Source: Massariosphaeria phaeospora | Lineage: Eukaryota > Ascomycota > Dothideomycetes > Pleosporales | Assembly (NCBI GenBank): GCA_011032825.1 | Contig: JAADJZ010000002.1 | Span: 1,798,001 to 1,862,000 of the forward strand | Length of the DNA stretch: 64,000 nucleotides | Direction: 5' to 3' | Part shown: positions 45,176 to 56,995 of the stretch, piece after piece | Layout: each line of letters starts with the position of its first letter | Numbering within the stretch: the stretch's first letter is position 1 | Notes under the pieces: generated by a model | The model's input: the letters and a program-made list of their open reading frames with translations, nothing else | Database searches by the model: none | What the model was told of the DNA's origin: nothing | Translations under genes and position numbers: made by a program

Positions 45176-46991
45176 ATGCATAGCCGTAGCGACCTTCCCT
45201 CGCTTCGGAGCACTATCCGACTCGGAGTATGTCGCTCCAACTCTCACTCGGCACACTGACTGACTTCACTTCTTGCCCAGGGCAAGGGCTCAGACGAGAA
45301 GACGCCTTGGTTTGACGTCAAGTTCTATCCGTATAATGCCACCGACCCCATCTTTGCCGTGACAGGAGGGCGCAACGTGTGTACAACACTTCCATATCAC
45401 TGCATAGGTACCATGTGCTAATCGACATAGACCGTCATCTGTCGATGCGTCGCGGGGAAAGATAGATCTATTGACATCCTCCGTTGGTTCGAAGACGACG
45501 AGGATGTGACATACAACAGTCTGGAGTGGTCACGTGGTCCAACTGGAGACCCTTTGGTCTGCCTGGCGGGGGACAAGTACCACATCAATGTTATGAGTGT
45601 CACCACCGGTCAGCTCGTCACGGTAGTTCCTTGCTGTATCACAACTGCTGCATGAACTAACAAGATACAGACACTTTCGGGACATGGAGATGTATTTTAT
45701 ACACTTTACTAAATTCCGCTGCTGCTTTAGTGAAGCAGCAAGAGTACTGACAGCCACCGCCAGTGCATTAGCGATCTCGCCGTGTCTCCAGTCGATCCAA
45801 CCATCCTCGTGTCGGCCGCCATGGATCATGGCCTTCGCATATGGAGTTTGGATCCCGCCCACCGCAAACAGCCAACAGCTGCCATATTATATGGAGAAGG
45901 CCATACGCAAGGCGTCTTGACTGTTGTATGTCTTAGATGCTGACTGCATGTCACTATCTAATTACCACCGCAGGCATTTCACCGTAAGGGCAAATACATT
46001 CTGTCCGGAGGTATGGACACGAAGATGGTCCTCGTAAGTCTAACACACCACCAAAGCCGCGTATCAGTGCTAATGTGTGTAGTGGATGATTCCGGAGGCC
46101 CTAAACGAACACCTAGGTACCGACAAACCTGGTCTCATCCACTACCCGCTCTTCGTTACCAGCGAAGTCCACACCGACTACGTAGACTGGTATGCTCCCC
46201 ACTCACTATCCCTACCCTCGAACTCACACTTCTTCAGCGTTAGATTCTACAATGACATGATTCTCTCCCGCAGCGCCAAAGACAACAAGATTATTCTCTG
46301 GAGCATAGACAACTTCGACTCATCCCACGCGCCCCCTTCCAGCCCACCAATACCGCCGTCCACCGCCGTCCACAGCAACCAGCCCGCCACCGTCCCCGCC
46401 TCCTCCGTCACCGGCACCCGCTCCGCTTGGGGCGGCCGTTTCCAGCGCCTCCTGCAGTTCGAGTTCCCCCACGCTGAAGTTTTCTACATACGCTTCGGGC
46501 TGTTCCACCAGTGGGGCCAGCACCCGATCCTCGTGGCTGGCGACATGGTCAGCTGTCTGCACTTCTGGGACTTGGAGCGCATTGAAGACGACATCAACAG
46601 CGAGGAGAAAGACGGACCTGCACCGTCGGCTGTGCACGCGCTGCTGGGAGGCCAAGGTGCGCGTGAGGGGAGTGCGGTGAGCAACGAGTCGAGTCGCTCC
46701 GGTTCGCGATCCACTACTACCACCGGCGCCGTTGGCAAACTGCCAGGTAAGCGCAGGGGGAGGCAGCCCAAGGAGAAGGAAGTCGTGTCGCGTATCGGCA
46801 ACCCGTTCAAGTCACTGAAATGGCACAAGCGGATCGAGGTTCCTCGCGTTGCGTTTACGACGCGGCAGATTGCGTGGAGCCTTAACGGCCAGTGGTGTGT
46901 AGCGGTAGGCGATTTCGGCATGATCAATGTGATGAGTCGGTGGGAGCACGAGGTGCCGCCGAGAGAGGAAGAGGCGGCGAGACCACAATAG
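45176..46991 (+). CDS. EED: Polycomb group protein EED homologue, PRC2 WD40 subunit (480 aa, 8 exons)
   Basis: Exons 45176-45226, 45281-45376, 45431-45622, 45671-45691, 45764-45925, 45974-46033, 46083-46189 and 46238-46991; seven introns of 48-72 nt, one exon of only 21 nt. The spliced WD40 propeller includes WFDVKFYPYNATDPIFAVTG, VTTGQLVTTLSGHGDCISDL, AVSPVDPTILVSAAMDHGLR (with IWSL), GVLTVAFHRKGKYILSGGMD, HTDYVDCVRFYNDMILSRSA, KDNKIILWSID and VAFTTRQIAWSLNGQWCVAV. The order and the DYVDCVRFYGD-type block are specific for EED/ESC. EED binds H3K27me3 and activates the EZH2-type methyltransferase in PRC2, which makes facultative heterochromatin. An insert of about 45 Pro/Ser/Thr residues and a basic linker (KRRGRQPKEKEV) interrupt the last blades. 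The 48-nt intron before exon 8 is stop-free. Confidence 0.92.
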
Positions 46992-47405
46992 GGTGGTGGA
47001 TGTATGTCTAGCGGTGATTGCCCCTTATTCAGCAATGCATAGCGTGGCGAATGTAATCTAATAAACTCGTTTCCATGCGCGTGTTGAAAATTCAGATTAT
47101 ATTACAACTTTCTGTTCGATTAGGGGTTGGTACACTGTACTCTTGTAGAGAAATAACACTTGAACGCTGGGCGGTAGAAAGATGGATTACTGGTCCCGGT
47201 AACTACTAATGTATATCTTGCCGTTCATAAATACTTGACTAGCATAGTCTACCAAAGCGATGGTATAGATCCGTAAAGTGAGGGTATATCGAACAACCAA
47301 AACTTGCACATGGCCGAACAGAAAGAAAAACGGACTACACTCCATCATCTACAAACTTTCATACAACCCCTCTCCTCTCTTCTTCTAACCACAACTCATC
47401 GCGTC
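46992..47405. other. Convergent intergenic region
   Basis: 3' ends of EED and the purine permease face each other. No other feature is seen. Confidence 0.45.
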
Positions 47406-49292
47406 TTAGATCTTCCTCCCCGCCGCCGCAACCTCTTCATCGCTCTCCTCCTTGCGCCTCCGCACCCGCTCCCACTCCTCGCGATCCCCCGCCTCATCCA
47501 CCACGTTCGCCGTCAACTCCGGCGTCTCCTCGTCCTCGATCTCCTCGGGCATGACCAGGTTGAGAATCACGGTAACGAGGGCCACGAGCGCAAAGCCCGT
47601 TTCCATAATCAGCTCGATGGCGTTGTAGAAGCCGAGCAGCGCGCGGTTGGGGCCCGAGTACGTGAAGACGTAGTCGAACCAACTGGAGAGAGGTTAGTAC
47701 GCGTGGTTGAGTGAGGGGGTGGACATGGGGAAGGGGGAACTTACTTGGGGACCATGGTGGCGCCGAAGCCCAGCGCAAAGCCGGCCGTCAGGATGAACCT
47801 GTTGCGGCGCGTGAACGGCATCGTGCTGATGATGCGGATGCCAGACACCGTGACAGCCGAGAACAAGAACGTCGTCATGCCGCCGAGCACCGCGCTCGGG
47901 ATGGCCACCAGCGCAGCCGCGAACTTGGCGAATATGCCCATGACGACGAGCCAGAAGCAGCAGGCGTAGCCGGCCTTGCGATTCGCGCAGCGCGTCAGCG
48001 CGATGACGCCGTTGTTCTGCGCGAACGTCGACATGGGTGTGATGGTGCACAGCGCGGCGATGATGCCGTTCAGGCCGTCGGCGAGCACCCCGCCTTGGAT
48101 GCGCGAGTCGAACAGCTCGCCGTCGACTTCGAGCCGCGAGACGTCGCAGGTCGCCGTGATGTCGCCGATGGCTTCCATGGCGAGAACCATGTAGACGGCT
48201 AGTAGGGGCAACACTATAGGCCCGTAGACGGACAGCTTGAACGTGTGGACCCAGATGAAAGATACGGCTGGCGATGCGTCGATGGGCTTCTTGTCGAAGT
48301 AGCCAGTGGCTCCCGCAATGATGCAGCCGACGAGGAGACCGATGACGACGGCGGTGGACTTCATGATCGGCGCGCCGAAGCGTTCGCAGATGATGATGGT
48401 GATGAAGACGGAGAAGCCCAGACCGATGAATTCGGCACTGCCCCATGGCAAAGGACGCGGTGCGTTGATGTTAGGGCACAGCCGGAAGAGTCCGCTTGTG
48501 GGCAAACTCTTGCAGTCTCCACTCCCACCAGCCCAGTTCTGGAATCCGGATTGGATCAGCTTGACACCTATTAGCATGACGGTAGGACCGGTGACCAGAG
48601 GTGGGAAGATCTTCTTCAGTATCCTAGGCGCAGTGAACGCCATCAGGATTTCGAGAAGCGCGCATACCGCCGCAGTGCCGATGATAGCTCCGTAGCCGTC
48701 TGGACAAGGCAGTGGGGTGCCATCTGCGGTAGATGGACAGAATCCAGTGGCATACATCTGCGAGAGCGCTCCCGTAGCAACTGGGATGGTGGCAAAAGAG
48801 GTGCCGACAACAGAGATCAACCCGGTGCCGATATAGTAAGGAGTCCGCCAGATATGGAACCGAGTGATCTGAACGGAGGACAAAATACCGCAGACGATCA
48901 GCGAGGTCGATACCAGATACCGTTGCACATCTGGTGTTAAGTGTGCTGCGGACGAGAGGATGATGGGTGGCGTGATAACACCGGCCAACATGGAGAGAGC
49001 GTGTTGAAACCCCAAGAGGAGAGCGAGCAGAAGAGGCATTTTGTCGTTGAGGCCGAAGAAAGGCGCCGCGCGCCGTTCCTTTTTCATGAAAGGAAGATTC
49101 GGTTTGAAGAGAAAGGCATAATCGTAATTCCCTATGAGGCCGTCCCTATTTCTGTTAGCATTGACAAAGTATGGGAAAGTCATATGGAAAAAAACCGTAC
49201 TTGGTGCTAACAGCCCGTACAGCACGTCGAGCTTTATCGCCAAAGCTGCGCTTGGGGCCATGGTCAGGGCCGATGCGATCCGCTCCGGACAT
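47406..49292 (-). CDS. Purine (uric acid/xanthine) permease, NAT/NCS2 family (589 aa)
   Basis: Exons 49292-49201, 49145-47745 and 47682-47406; introns of 55 and 62 nt. The start MSGADRIGPDHGPKRSFGDK and the join AVST-KDGLIGNYDYAFLF fit UapA/UapC proteins. A single long frame upstream (from 49318) is misleading because it reads through the intron. Family marks: the QH motif LLGFQHALSMLAG, the Glu of TM8 in MEAIGDITATCDVSRLEVDG, the signature TFAQNNGVIALTRCANRKAG (Q-N-x-G-x4-T-R), and about 12-14 hydrophobic segments. The acidic C terminus (EEIEDEETPEL) resembles the endocytic sorting tail of UapA. Proton symporter for uric acid and xanthine at the plasma membrane. Which of uapA and uapC it matches cannot be decided by eye. 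Confidence 0.93.
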
Positions 49293-51794
49293 TGCAATTG
49301 TGTATGTCGAAAAGTCACTTTTGAGGGTTTGGTGGAACCTGTCCGTAAATCTCAATCCTTCATGCGCTTTTAAAGATGCTTTAGCGCGTGTCCTCGATCG
49401 TCGAACGCCGATAAGGATACAGGCACCGAAGCCGATAAGATAGGCGAGCAATGAAGTCAGCGGGATCGTGGAGGCTGAACATATATCTATTCAAATATGT
49501 GGCCGTAGGTGGTGAGTGCTGGTCGTGCACTAGCGGCGAGTAGGACCGGAATGCTTTTTGGAGTGGCTTTGAGATTGCGGGGAGTTGATGTAGGTGGGAT
49601 TGTAGATCACCAAAGGCAACCAGCACGGGAACTCGATTGGAGAGATGGGCAGGGAAGATTTACGATGGCGGGACCACTTCTGTCTTTATAACATCTTGCT
49701 ATAGATACGACATTATCTCTGCCAATACCCACGATACACATCTTTTCGCCTCTCCAACTTAGTCTAAGGCCCAAGACGGTGCTCCCCCCAGGCCTGTGCA
49801 ACCTTTGTCTGGAGATGGCCGAAGAGCCGGCCGATTGCATCGTTACCCGCCGGGAACATGATCGCATCTCCACGGGTTGGTGTGGGAAAGCTCGAGATGG
49901 CTGGGCGACCCTCGCAGGCCTATGTAAAAGCTTAACATGAGAGTTGCTGATAAGCTGCTGGGTTGTTCTGTGATTGGTTAGTATGTGTTAACAATCCCGT
50001 GACCCGGTGGGCTCCGATGGCCTTCGGTTTGATTGGCGAGCTATGCGGGAAGTTGAAAACATGCCACACTCAGATTTGCGGACGGATGGTGGCCAGACCT
50101 CTACTGAGAAAGTTGATGTTGATGTTGTCGCCGGATGCCGACAGCAAGAGTTATCTTCCTGGCGGGTAACTGCGTGGCGCTTGATGTACTTACAACAGAG
50201 AGATTGGCGTCTGGAAGTGCCTTGCCGTATACTGAATTACGAGCCTACTTGAGCAGGATGAACTAGAGCGCAGCCAGAGAGATAACGAAGAGTTGTTACA
50301 ATGTGCTGCAGTCTGTTGCCTTCCCAACTTCCTCATCGTGGGAGGTCATCAACATTCCCAATCTAGTGGGAGATGCGGCTGTTTGTAAAGACATTCAAAG
50401 CGTTTGTTTCGATATCGGTATCAACCCATAGTGCTTGACTTGGGAGCGTTCATGGTAGCATGCAAACGAGCGCCTCTGAGCGGCAAGGGTTTAGGCGACA
50501 GAGACGTTGAAAGTTAGCATTACTGGGCATGGCCTGATATAGCTACTCGCTGGGAACCACGGTTCATCGCCTTGTGTCGTCTCGGACTGACGGCAGGTGG
50601 TAGTACAGAGGAACAGTAATGACCTAACCAAGACTTGCGTTGTCGTTACGGTTAGAATGCACTTGATGAAAGTTGGCGAGATATTGCAGCTGGCGATAAG
50701 GCGCCTGCCAACAGTGGAGAGGGAGGGTGCCGCCAACTTGACCATGGTGTTCTGTGTGGGCTGGACGTGGATATACAGCTCAACAGGATTGGTGATAGGC
50801 AGAGGCGCTGGTGTTGAGCCCGACTAGCACGTTAGGCAGCCCGAACGAGGAGTGCTTGCGAAGCGCTACGGAACGTGCAGCCGGAGCAGTGCCGCGAAGC
50901 CGGACCAGACAGCCCCTTCCTCGGCAGCGAACGGCGGTTCGATGACAGAGTGGCGAGGAGACGGCGGGGTACGTATGGATGCAGGATGGACTCGTTTGGT
51001 TGCAGAGCATCGGGCCGGCCAACACGTTGGGAAGCAGACGGCGGGTCGTAACGGAATCAGCTCACGGCGTGATGTTTGGCGGCGGCGGCCTGAGGCGCTT
51101 TACACATTTACCGGCAGACCGCTCTTTATGTATCTTGGGTTTGGCTGTGCTGGAGCCTGGTGGTCGGGCTGATATCAATGTGAAACATGCAACCCGGCTC
51201 GCAACTTGCTCGCCACAGTTGACGAGATAGAGAGCCGCAGAAGTTGTGCACAGCGCTGGGCAAAGAGGCGCCGGCTGTGTTCTCGACAGCGTCGACGCGG
51301 CGTTACGGCAGTGATGTGCGCAGGCTCCAGAGTTCTTCAAACCGCCGCAACTGTCACCGCTGCGGAGACCCTGGGCTGGGCCCGCAAAAACTAGCTTACA
51401 CTAGGCCAATTGCGAGAAAGTTACAGCAATTGTCGGCCTGGACGCCTGGACGATGCCATGCAAGGTCCCGGTTGATTTGCTCGCCATGTCGTTCGTTGGG
51501 TTCAACATTTCTCGCCTCCATAGATTCCGCCTTATTACCACGCGCTCGCCCGCCGCCTCCACTCGCTCTCTCATCTCCCTCCCACTTTCTCTCTCTACCC
51601 CCTCCTCCCCTCTCCTCCTGCCTCGCTCTGGTCGTTCAGCACCCGCGGTGAATCTGCCTGTTGTTGGCGGAGCTGATTGGAACCGTGCGGGCCGCCAAAG
51701 TGCTTTTTCAAGCTTCTCGGCACTGTCCAAGCTTTCCACCCACCTACTTTTTACTTCGCAGCGCCAGGCCGTATCCCCTTCTCACCTCACTACG
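49293..51794. other. 2.5-kb divergent intergenic region
   Basis: Promoters of the permease (left) and the delta-9 desaturase (right). The right 300 bp is pyrimidine-rich (runs of CT), typical of strong fungal promoters and leaders. An in-frame extension of the desaturase to 51453 lacks conserved sequence. No gene or repeat was recognised. Confidence 0.45.
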
Positions 51795-53292
51795 ATGCCT
51801 TCACACCAGCCTGTCGCCGGCATGTCTGCCATCGACCCGCAGTTCATCTCGCAACCCTCTAGCATGGCCAGCACCACGGAGCCAAACAGGAACCCAAACT
51901 ACGATCCCAAGAAGCCGCACATCACCGACCAACCCATCACACGGCAAAACTGGTACAAGCACGTCAATTGGCTCAATGTAAGCTTCGAGCACCGCAGTTG
52001 CATCTGTGGCAGCCAGCTAACAATCATTCTAGGTTTTCTTCATCCTCGGCATCCCGCTCCTGGGATGCGTCGCTGCCTATTGGACCCCGCTACGATGGCA
52101 GACGGCTGTCTGGGCTGTGGTCTACTACTTCTGGACCGGTCTGGGAATCACGGCCGGATACCACCGTCTCTGGGCACACAAGTCGTACTCCGCTGGCGTG
52201 CCGCTGAGAGTCTTCCTCGCCGCCGTGGGCGGAGGAGCCGTCGAGGGCTCTATCCGCTGGTGGAGTCGCGATCACCGAGCCCACCACCGCTACACCGACA
52301 CAGTCAAGGATCCTTACAGCGTCCGCAAGGGCTTGCTCTACAGCCACATTGGCTGGATGGTCATGAAGCAGAACCCCAAGCGCATTGGCCGTACTGACAT
52401 CACCGACCTGAACGAGGACCCGGTTGTCGTCTGGCAGCATCGCCACTACCTCAAGGTCGTCTTCTTCATGGGCCTAATATTCCCTACTCTTGTTGCCGGT
52501 ATCGGCTGGGGAGACTGGCTCGGCGGTTACATCTATGCTGGTATCCTCCGCATCTTCTTCGTCCAGCAGGCTACCTTCTGCGTCAACTCCCTTGCCCACT
52601 GGCTTGGTGATCAGCCATTCGACGACCGCAACAGCCCCAGGGATCACGTCATCACAGCCCTAGTCACTCTAGGTGAGGGATACCATAATTTCCACCACGA
52701 GTTCCCGTCGGACTACCGCAACGCCATCGAGTGGCACCAGTATGACCCCACCAAGTGGTTCATCTGGGTCTCAAGCAAGCTTGGTCTTGCCACCAACCTC
52801 AAACAGTTCCGCTCCAACGAAATCGAAAAGGGCCGCGTTCAGCAACTGCAGAAGAAGCTTGACCAGAAGCGGTCTAAGCTCGACTGGGGCGTTCCGCTCG
52901 AGCAGCTCCCCGTTATCGAGTGGGACGACTACGTGGAGCAGGTCAGCAACGGTCGCGGTCTGGTTGCTGTTGCGGGTGTTGTCCACGACGTGACCGACTT
53001 TATCAACGAGCACCCTGGAGGCAAAGCTCTCATCCGAAGTGGCCTAGGAAAAGATGCTACAGCCATGTTCAACGGTGGTGTGTACATGCACTCCAACGGC
53101 GCGCACAACCTACTCTCTACCATGAGAGTCGGAGTCATTCGTGGTGGCTGTGAGGTCGAGATCTGGAAGCGCGCCTCCAAAGAGAACAAGGACGTCCAGG
53201 TCGCAAAGGATGAGAATGGTAACCCCATCATCCGGGCTGGCAACCAGGTGACTAAGGTTGCTCAGCCAATTGTCAGTGCCAGTGCGGCATAG
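51795..53292 (+). CDS. OLE1: Stearoyl-CoA delta-9 desaturase with cytochrome b5 domain (480 aa)
   Basis: Exons 51795-51977 and 52033-53292; a 55-nt intron (GTAAGC..CTAAC..TAG) joins [14 protein letters not shown]. The three histidine boxes of the di-iron site are [12 protein letters not shown] (HxxxxH), [12 protein letters not shown] (HxxHH) and [20 protein letters not shown] (HxxHH), with [13 protein letters not shown] between the last two. Hydrophobic hairpins flank the boxes. A C-terminal cytochrome b5 domain has the haem site [11 protein letters not shown]. It places a delta-9 double bond in palmitoyl- and stearoyl-CoA in the ER. Length is close to yeast Ole1 (510 aa). [10 protein letters not shown] was taken as start because upstream in-frame sequence is low-complexity. 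Confidence 0.96.
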
Positions 53293-53799
53293 ATGGTATT
53301 TCACTTGTTCAATAATATCACGTTTCACGGATCATGAGCGACTTCGGCGTTTATTGCGACTTTGGCGCTTATAGAGTATTTAACTTTCGAGCATTCCTTA
53401 CAGGAGGTCATCTGAGCACCTTCATCAGGTTTGGACGGAGCATTTTGTGCTGCCAGAGACAGCAATGACGAAGGAGGCTACAACGGCGGTAGACCGGTAG
53501 CTTGGGTGCATAGAATGAGAACTGATATCCATTCACTCGCATGATTACTAATATTGTTTCTACATTAGCATCAAAAATCACAAAAACTAGACTACTACTA
53601 TTAATTAACAACACTGCGGCCTCCGTTTGGTGTGTGCTCATTGGAAGTTCCATCGTTGTTGCCTTCTCTGGCATTTGCTTAGTCACTCACCTCTCTAGCA
53701 TCTACCAAACATCGTTCAGCACTGCGTCTCCACTTGCAGTCCACCACAATTCACCACCTAGGCATTGACTCCGCGTGTGGAAAATCCAACCTACCTACC
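53293..53799. other. Intergenic region
   Basis: 3' flank of the desaturase and promoter of TDP1, same strand. Nothing else is seen. Confidence 0.45.
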
Positions 53800-55758
53800 A
53801 TGGCTACGCAAGGACCAGACGAAAATTCACCAAACAAGCGACGCAGATTGAACCCAGCTGCTGATGCAATGCCGGATGCATGCCTCATTACCACAACGAC
53901 CTCAACACCGTCAACGGTCAATCAGAAAGCACAAGTCAAAGGCATCGATAGACCGATTAGTCCACCGCCATTTCGAGGCAAAAGATCCGCCACACCTACG
54001 TTAGCTGCCCATGGCCAGCCACCAGACCAGCTACCCGCTGGGCGAACGACTGCTTTACTATCCAATGCTGATCATGCTAATCCAGTGCAATATATACGAT
54101 CGCCCATTCAGCTCACCTGCATTAAAGATCTTTCTCCAGAGTCCAACGCGGATACCGTCCGTCTTGGTGAGATTTTGGGCGATCCAATGATCAGGGAGTG
54201 CTGGAACTTCAATTTCTTATTTGATATTGACTTTGTCATGTACGATTATCTTAGATGTTATAAGATGATATTGCTTACATGAAAAACAGGGCCCACTTTG
54301 ACCCGGATGTGAGGGCTTTGGTTAAAGTGAAGATCGTGCATGGCTTTTGGAGGAGGGATGATGAGAGGAGGATTGAGTTGATGGTAGGTTTCAGCACAAT
54401 ATCGGTGTCAACGTTTTTTTAATATGTAACAGGAAGACGCACAGCGATATCCAGACGTTGAACCTATTAGCGCATACATCCCAGACCCGTTTGGAACACA
54501 TCACTCCAAAATGCTGATTCTGTTCCGACACGATAACTTCGCTCAAGTTATTATCCACACAGCTAATATGATCTCTCGAGACTGGGGAAACATGACACAG
54601 GCTGTCTGGCGCTCACCTCTCCTCCCACTTCAAACACAGGCCACAACGCTGGACACTCAGTCTTATCCAATTGGTAGCGGAGAACGCTTCAAAACAGATC
54701 TCTGTCACTACCTAGGTGCCTACGAGAAACGCTTGACCAAGTTGACAACCCAGCTCTTCAACTACGACTTCTCCGCCATCAGAGCAGCCTTCATTGGAAG
54801 TACGCCTTCGCGACAAAAGCCCGTCAACGCCGAACCATGGAACCATACTTCATGGGGCTGGCTTGGCCTCCGCGAGGTCCTCTCCACTATTCCAATTGTA
54901 AGACCCGAGCCTATCTCGACGCCCAACATTGTCATCCAAGTATCGTCCATAGCTACCCTAGGCGCGACCCCAGCCTGGCTTACCCATTTCCAATCCGTGC
55001 TCAGCCGATCATCAACTACCTCATTCACTTCCACGTCCTCATCCGCATCAGCCAAGTCTAGCTTTTTCACCAAGCGCGAGGCCAATACGCTCTCAAATTC
55101 TACGCGCATGCCAGCTCCAAAATTCCACATCATATTCCCCACGCCCCACGAAATCCGTACTTCGCTCGACGGCTACAACTCCGGCGCCTCCATCCACACG
55201 AAACTACAGTCAGCTGCACAGCAGAAACAACTACAGTACCTGTTGCCACTACTGTGCCACTGGAAGCATGAGAACCACGCTGTACCAGAACGCCGCAAAG
55301 CTGAGCGCGGGTCGGCAGCACCACATATAAAAACGTATATCCGGTTCACGGACGCGGCAATGCGGAACATTGACTGGGCGATGGTGACAAGCGCGAATCT
55401 GAGTAAACAGGCATGGGGCGAGATGGAGAACAAGAAAAACGAGGTGTGGATTCAGAGCTGGGAGTGTGGTGTTGTTGTGTGGCCGGCGCTGTTCAACACT
55501 TCGTCCTTGCCTGCAGATACTGTGACTATGGTGCCGGTGTTTGGAAAAGATACGCCCGGACCGGATGAGTGCGAAAGAGATGACGGAAGCTTGGAGCGGA
55601 TGGGGTCTGAGAGGAAAAGGGTGGTGGTTGGGTTTCACATGCCGTATGATCTTCCATTGGTGGGGTATGGGGCTGATGAGGTGCCGTGGTGTGCGAGCGC
55701 GGTGTATGAGGAGACGGATTGGAAAGGGCAGCGTTGGAGTGGGTTTCAGCCTCGTTGA
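53800..55758 (+). CDS. TDP1: Tyrosyl-DNA phosphodiesterase 1 (619 aa)
   Basis: Exons 53800-54239, 54290-54383 and 54433-55758; introns of 50 and 49 nt. It is a phospholipase-D superfamily enzyme with two HKN halves: FGTHHSKMLILFRHDNFAQV and, near the C terminus, PHIKTYIRFTDAAMRNIDWA followed by VTSANLSKQAWG. Other blocks: LFDIDFVMAHFDPDVRALVK (restored by splice 1) and IIHTANMISRDWGNMTQAVW. The N-terminal 90 residues are disordered with a basic patch (NKRRRLN), a likely nuclear signal. It removes stalled topoisomerase I from DNA 3' ends. A Ser/Thr-rich insert near residue 340 is the only unusual part. Confidence 0.95.
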
Positions 55759-56039
55759 TAACTCGTGCACGACTCTCTAGCTGAGCTGAGCTGTGGGGAT
55801 GAGGATTAGGAGGGGGTATGCGTCGACTGAACTCAGGTTAATGGCCGTTGCGCGTAGTATCATAGAAAAGCGCAGTATGTCCCGGACACATACCACAGTT
55901 TAGTATAGCTCACCCCAATATAGCAGGTAGTACAACTAACCCTAGACAAAAAGATCTTGTGTCCCAAAGTACTGTGTCATTTCCCTGTCGCTATTAGAAC
56001 AAGGCAGCTGATGCGCCACCCATCCGTCTATGTACGCTC

Positions 56040-56150
56040 AGCTCAGTCCAGTTCAGTTCAGTTCAGTATCCCCCCTACTATGCATCCAGCCAGCCTTCCA
56101 GGCGGCCCCCATATCCCTATCCCTGTCCCTATCCATATCCATATCCCTCC
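56040..56150. repeat. Simple-sequence region (TTCAG)n and (TATCCC)n
   Basis: A short run of AGTTC/TTCAG units (about 56045-56068) and an imperfect hexamer run of TATCCC/TATCCA (about 56109-56150) lie between the convergent TDP1 and acyl-CoA-binding protein genes. Confidence 0.75.
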
Positions 56151-56172
56151 CACTAACCATAGCCCGCCCATC

Positions 56173-56659
56173 TTACTTCCTCTCCGTATGCGTCTTGCAC
56201 AGCTGCTCGCCCAGCGCAATGTACTTCTGCTCCGCATCCTTCTGCGTCACGCCCGCATCGACAACTTCCTGCCACCGCTTCTTGGTCGCCTTGCTCTATT
56301 CCACACCACAGCGTCAGCACACAATCTCGTCTCGTCTCGACTCGTCTACTTGAAAGAGAAGATGGGAATAGAAAAGGATTCGCAAGTGTAACGCACCTTC
56401 AGGTCAAACATGCCCGGGACTTTGGCTGCGCTGATGTCCTCGCCCTTGGCGACTTTGGCCCATGCGTAGAGCTAGAGGCACGCGTTGTATGTTAGCGCGG
56501 TTCAGTTCTGTTCGACTTCTCGCTGTCGGTTCCTAGATAGAGGCGGTGTTTTCAGGGGCGGGAGGGAGTGCTGCGTACGTCGAGTTGTTCGTCGTTGGTG
56601 GGGCCCTTGGCGATCTGGCCGACTTCGGTGTACACGGAGTTGAATTTGGCGGACGGCAT
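56173..56659 (-). CDS. ACB1: Acyl-CoA-binding protein (92 aa, 3 exons)
   Basis: Exons 56659-56579, 56471-56397 and 56295-56173; introns of 107 and 101 nt make more than 40% of the gene, so no single frame shows it. Product: MPSAKFNSVYTEVGQIAKGP, EQLDLYAWAKVAKGEDISAA, KVPGMFDLKSKATKKRWQEV, ending QLCKTHTERK. The ligand-binding Tyr (LYAWAKVA), Lys (FDLKSKATKKRW) and Trp fit the four-helix ACBP fold. The usual Y-K-Q-A-T segment is shortened to YAWAK. It carries medium- and long-chain acyl-CoA esters in the cytosol and links the FAA1 and OLE1 products of this window. Repeat copy F lies 200 bp upstream. Confidence 0.93.
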
Positions 56660-56862
56660 CGTGGGTGGTTTGTGATGGAGATATGGGACGTTGGGTGAGT
56701 TGGTGGTGGTCGGTGTGTTGTGTTGAGCTGAGCTGGATAGATGATGGATGGGAGGTGATACGTGGCGGGGTAAGTTAGTGGGAGCAAGGCAAGGCAGGCG
56801 GGGCACGCGAATGACGGAGGAGGGGGCTGGACTAGGCTTGGTTGGGGTTGGGGTACCTTGGT

Positions 56863-56995
56863 TGCACGATGAAGACAGAGTGTAGGCAATCCTCCCAACA
56901 GCATATGGTTTTCTAGTAGTAAAGAGACAGCCATGCCTGTATATTAACAAAGTGCTATCCAGTATACTAAGTAATGTCTAGATAGGACCTGTAGA
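56863..56995 (-). repeat. Dispersed short repeat, copy F (diverged)
   Basis: Read on the minus strand: CTATCTAGACATTACTTAGT, ATACTGGATAGCACTTTGTT, then diverged counterparts of the middle and of AAGTCTTC. The order matches copies A-E, but the core reads TAGCACTTTGTTAA. The assignment is by eye and weaker than for A, B, C and E. Confidence 0.5.

Noticed and set aside
47741..49318. Reading the permease as one 525-codon exon starting MTFRHTQLQ
   Set aside because: Its first 40 residues come from the wrong frame of exon 1 and from an intron. Splicing 49200-49146 gives the family sequence STKDGLIGNYDYAF with start MSGADRIGP.
51453..51794. N-terminal extension of the delta-9 desaturase from an upstream in-frame Met
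   Set aside because: The extension is Ser/Pro/Leu low-complexity sequence encoded by a pyrimidine-rich leader, and family proteins begin near MPSHQPVAG.
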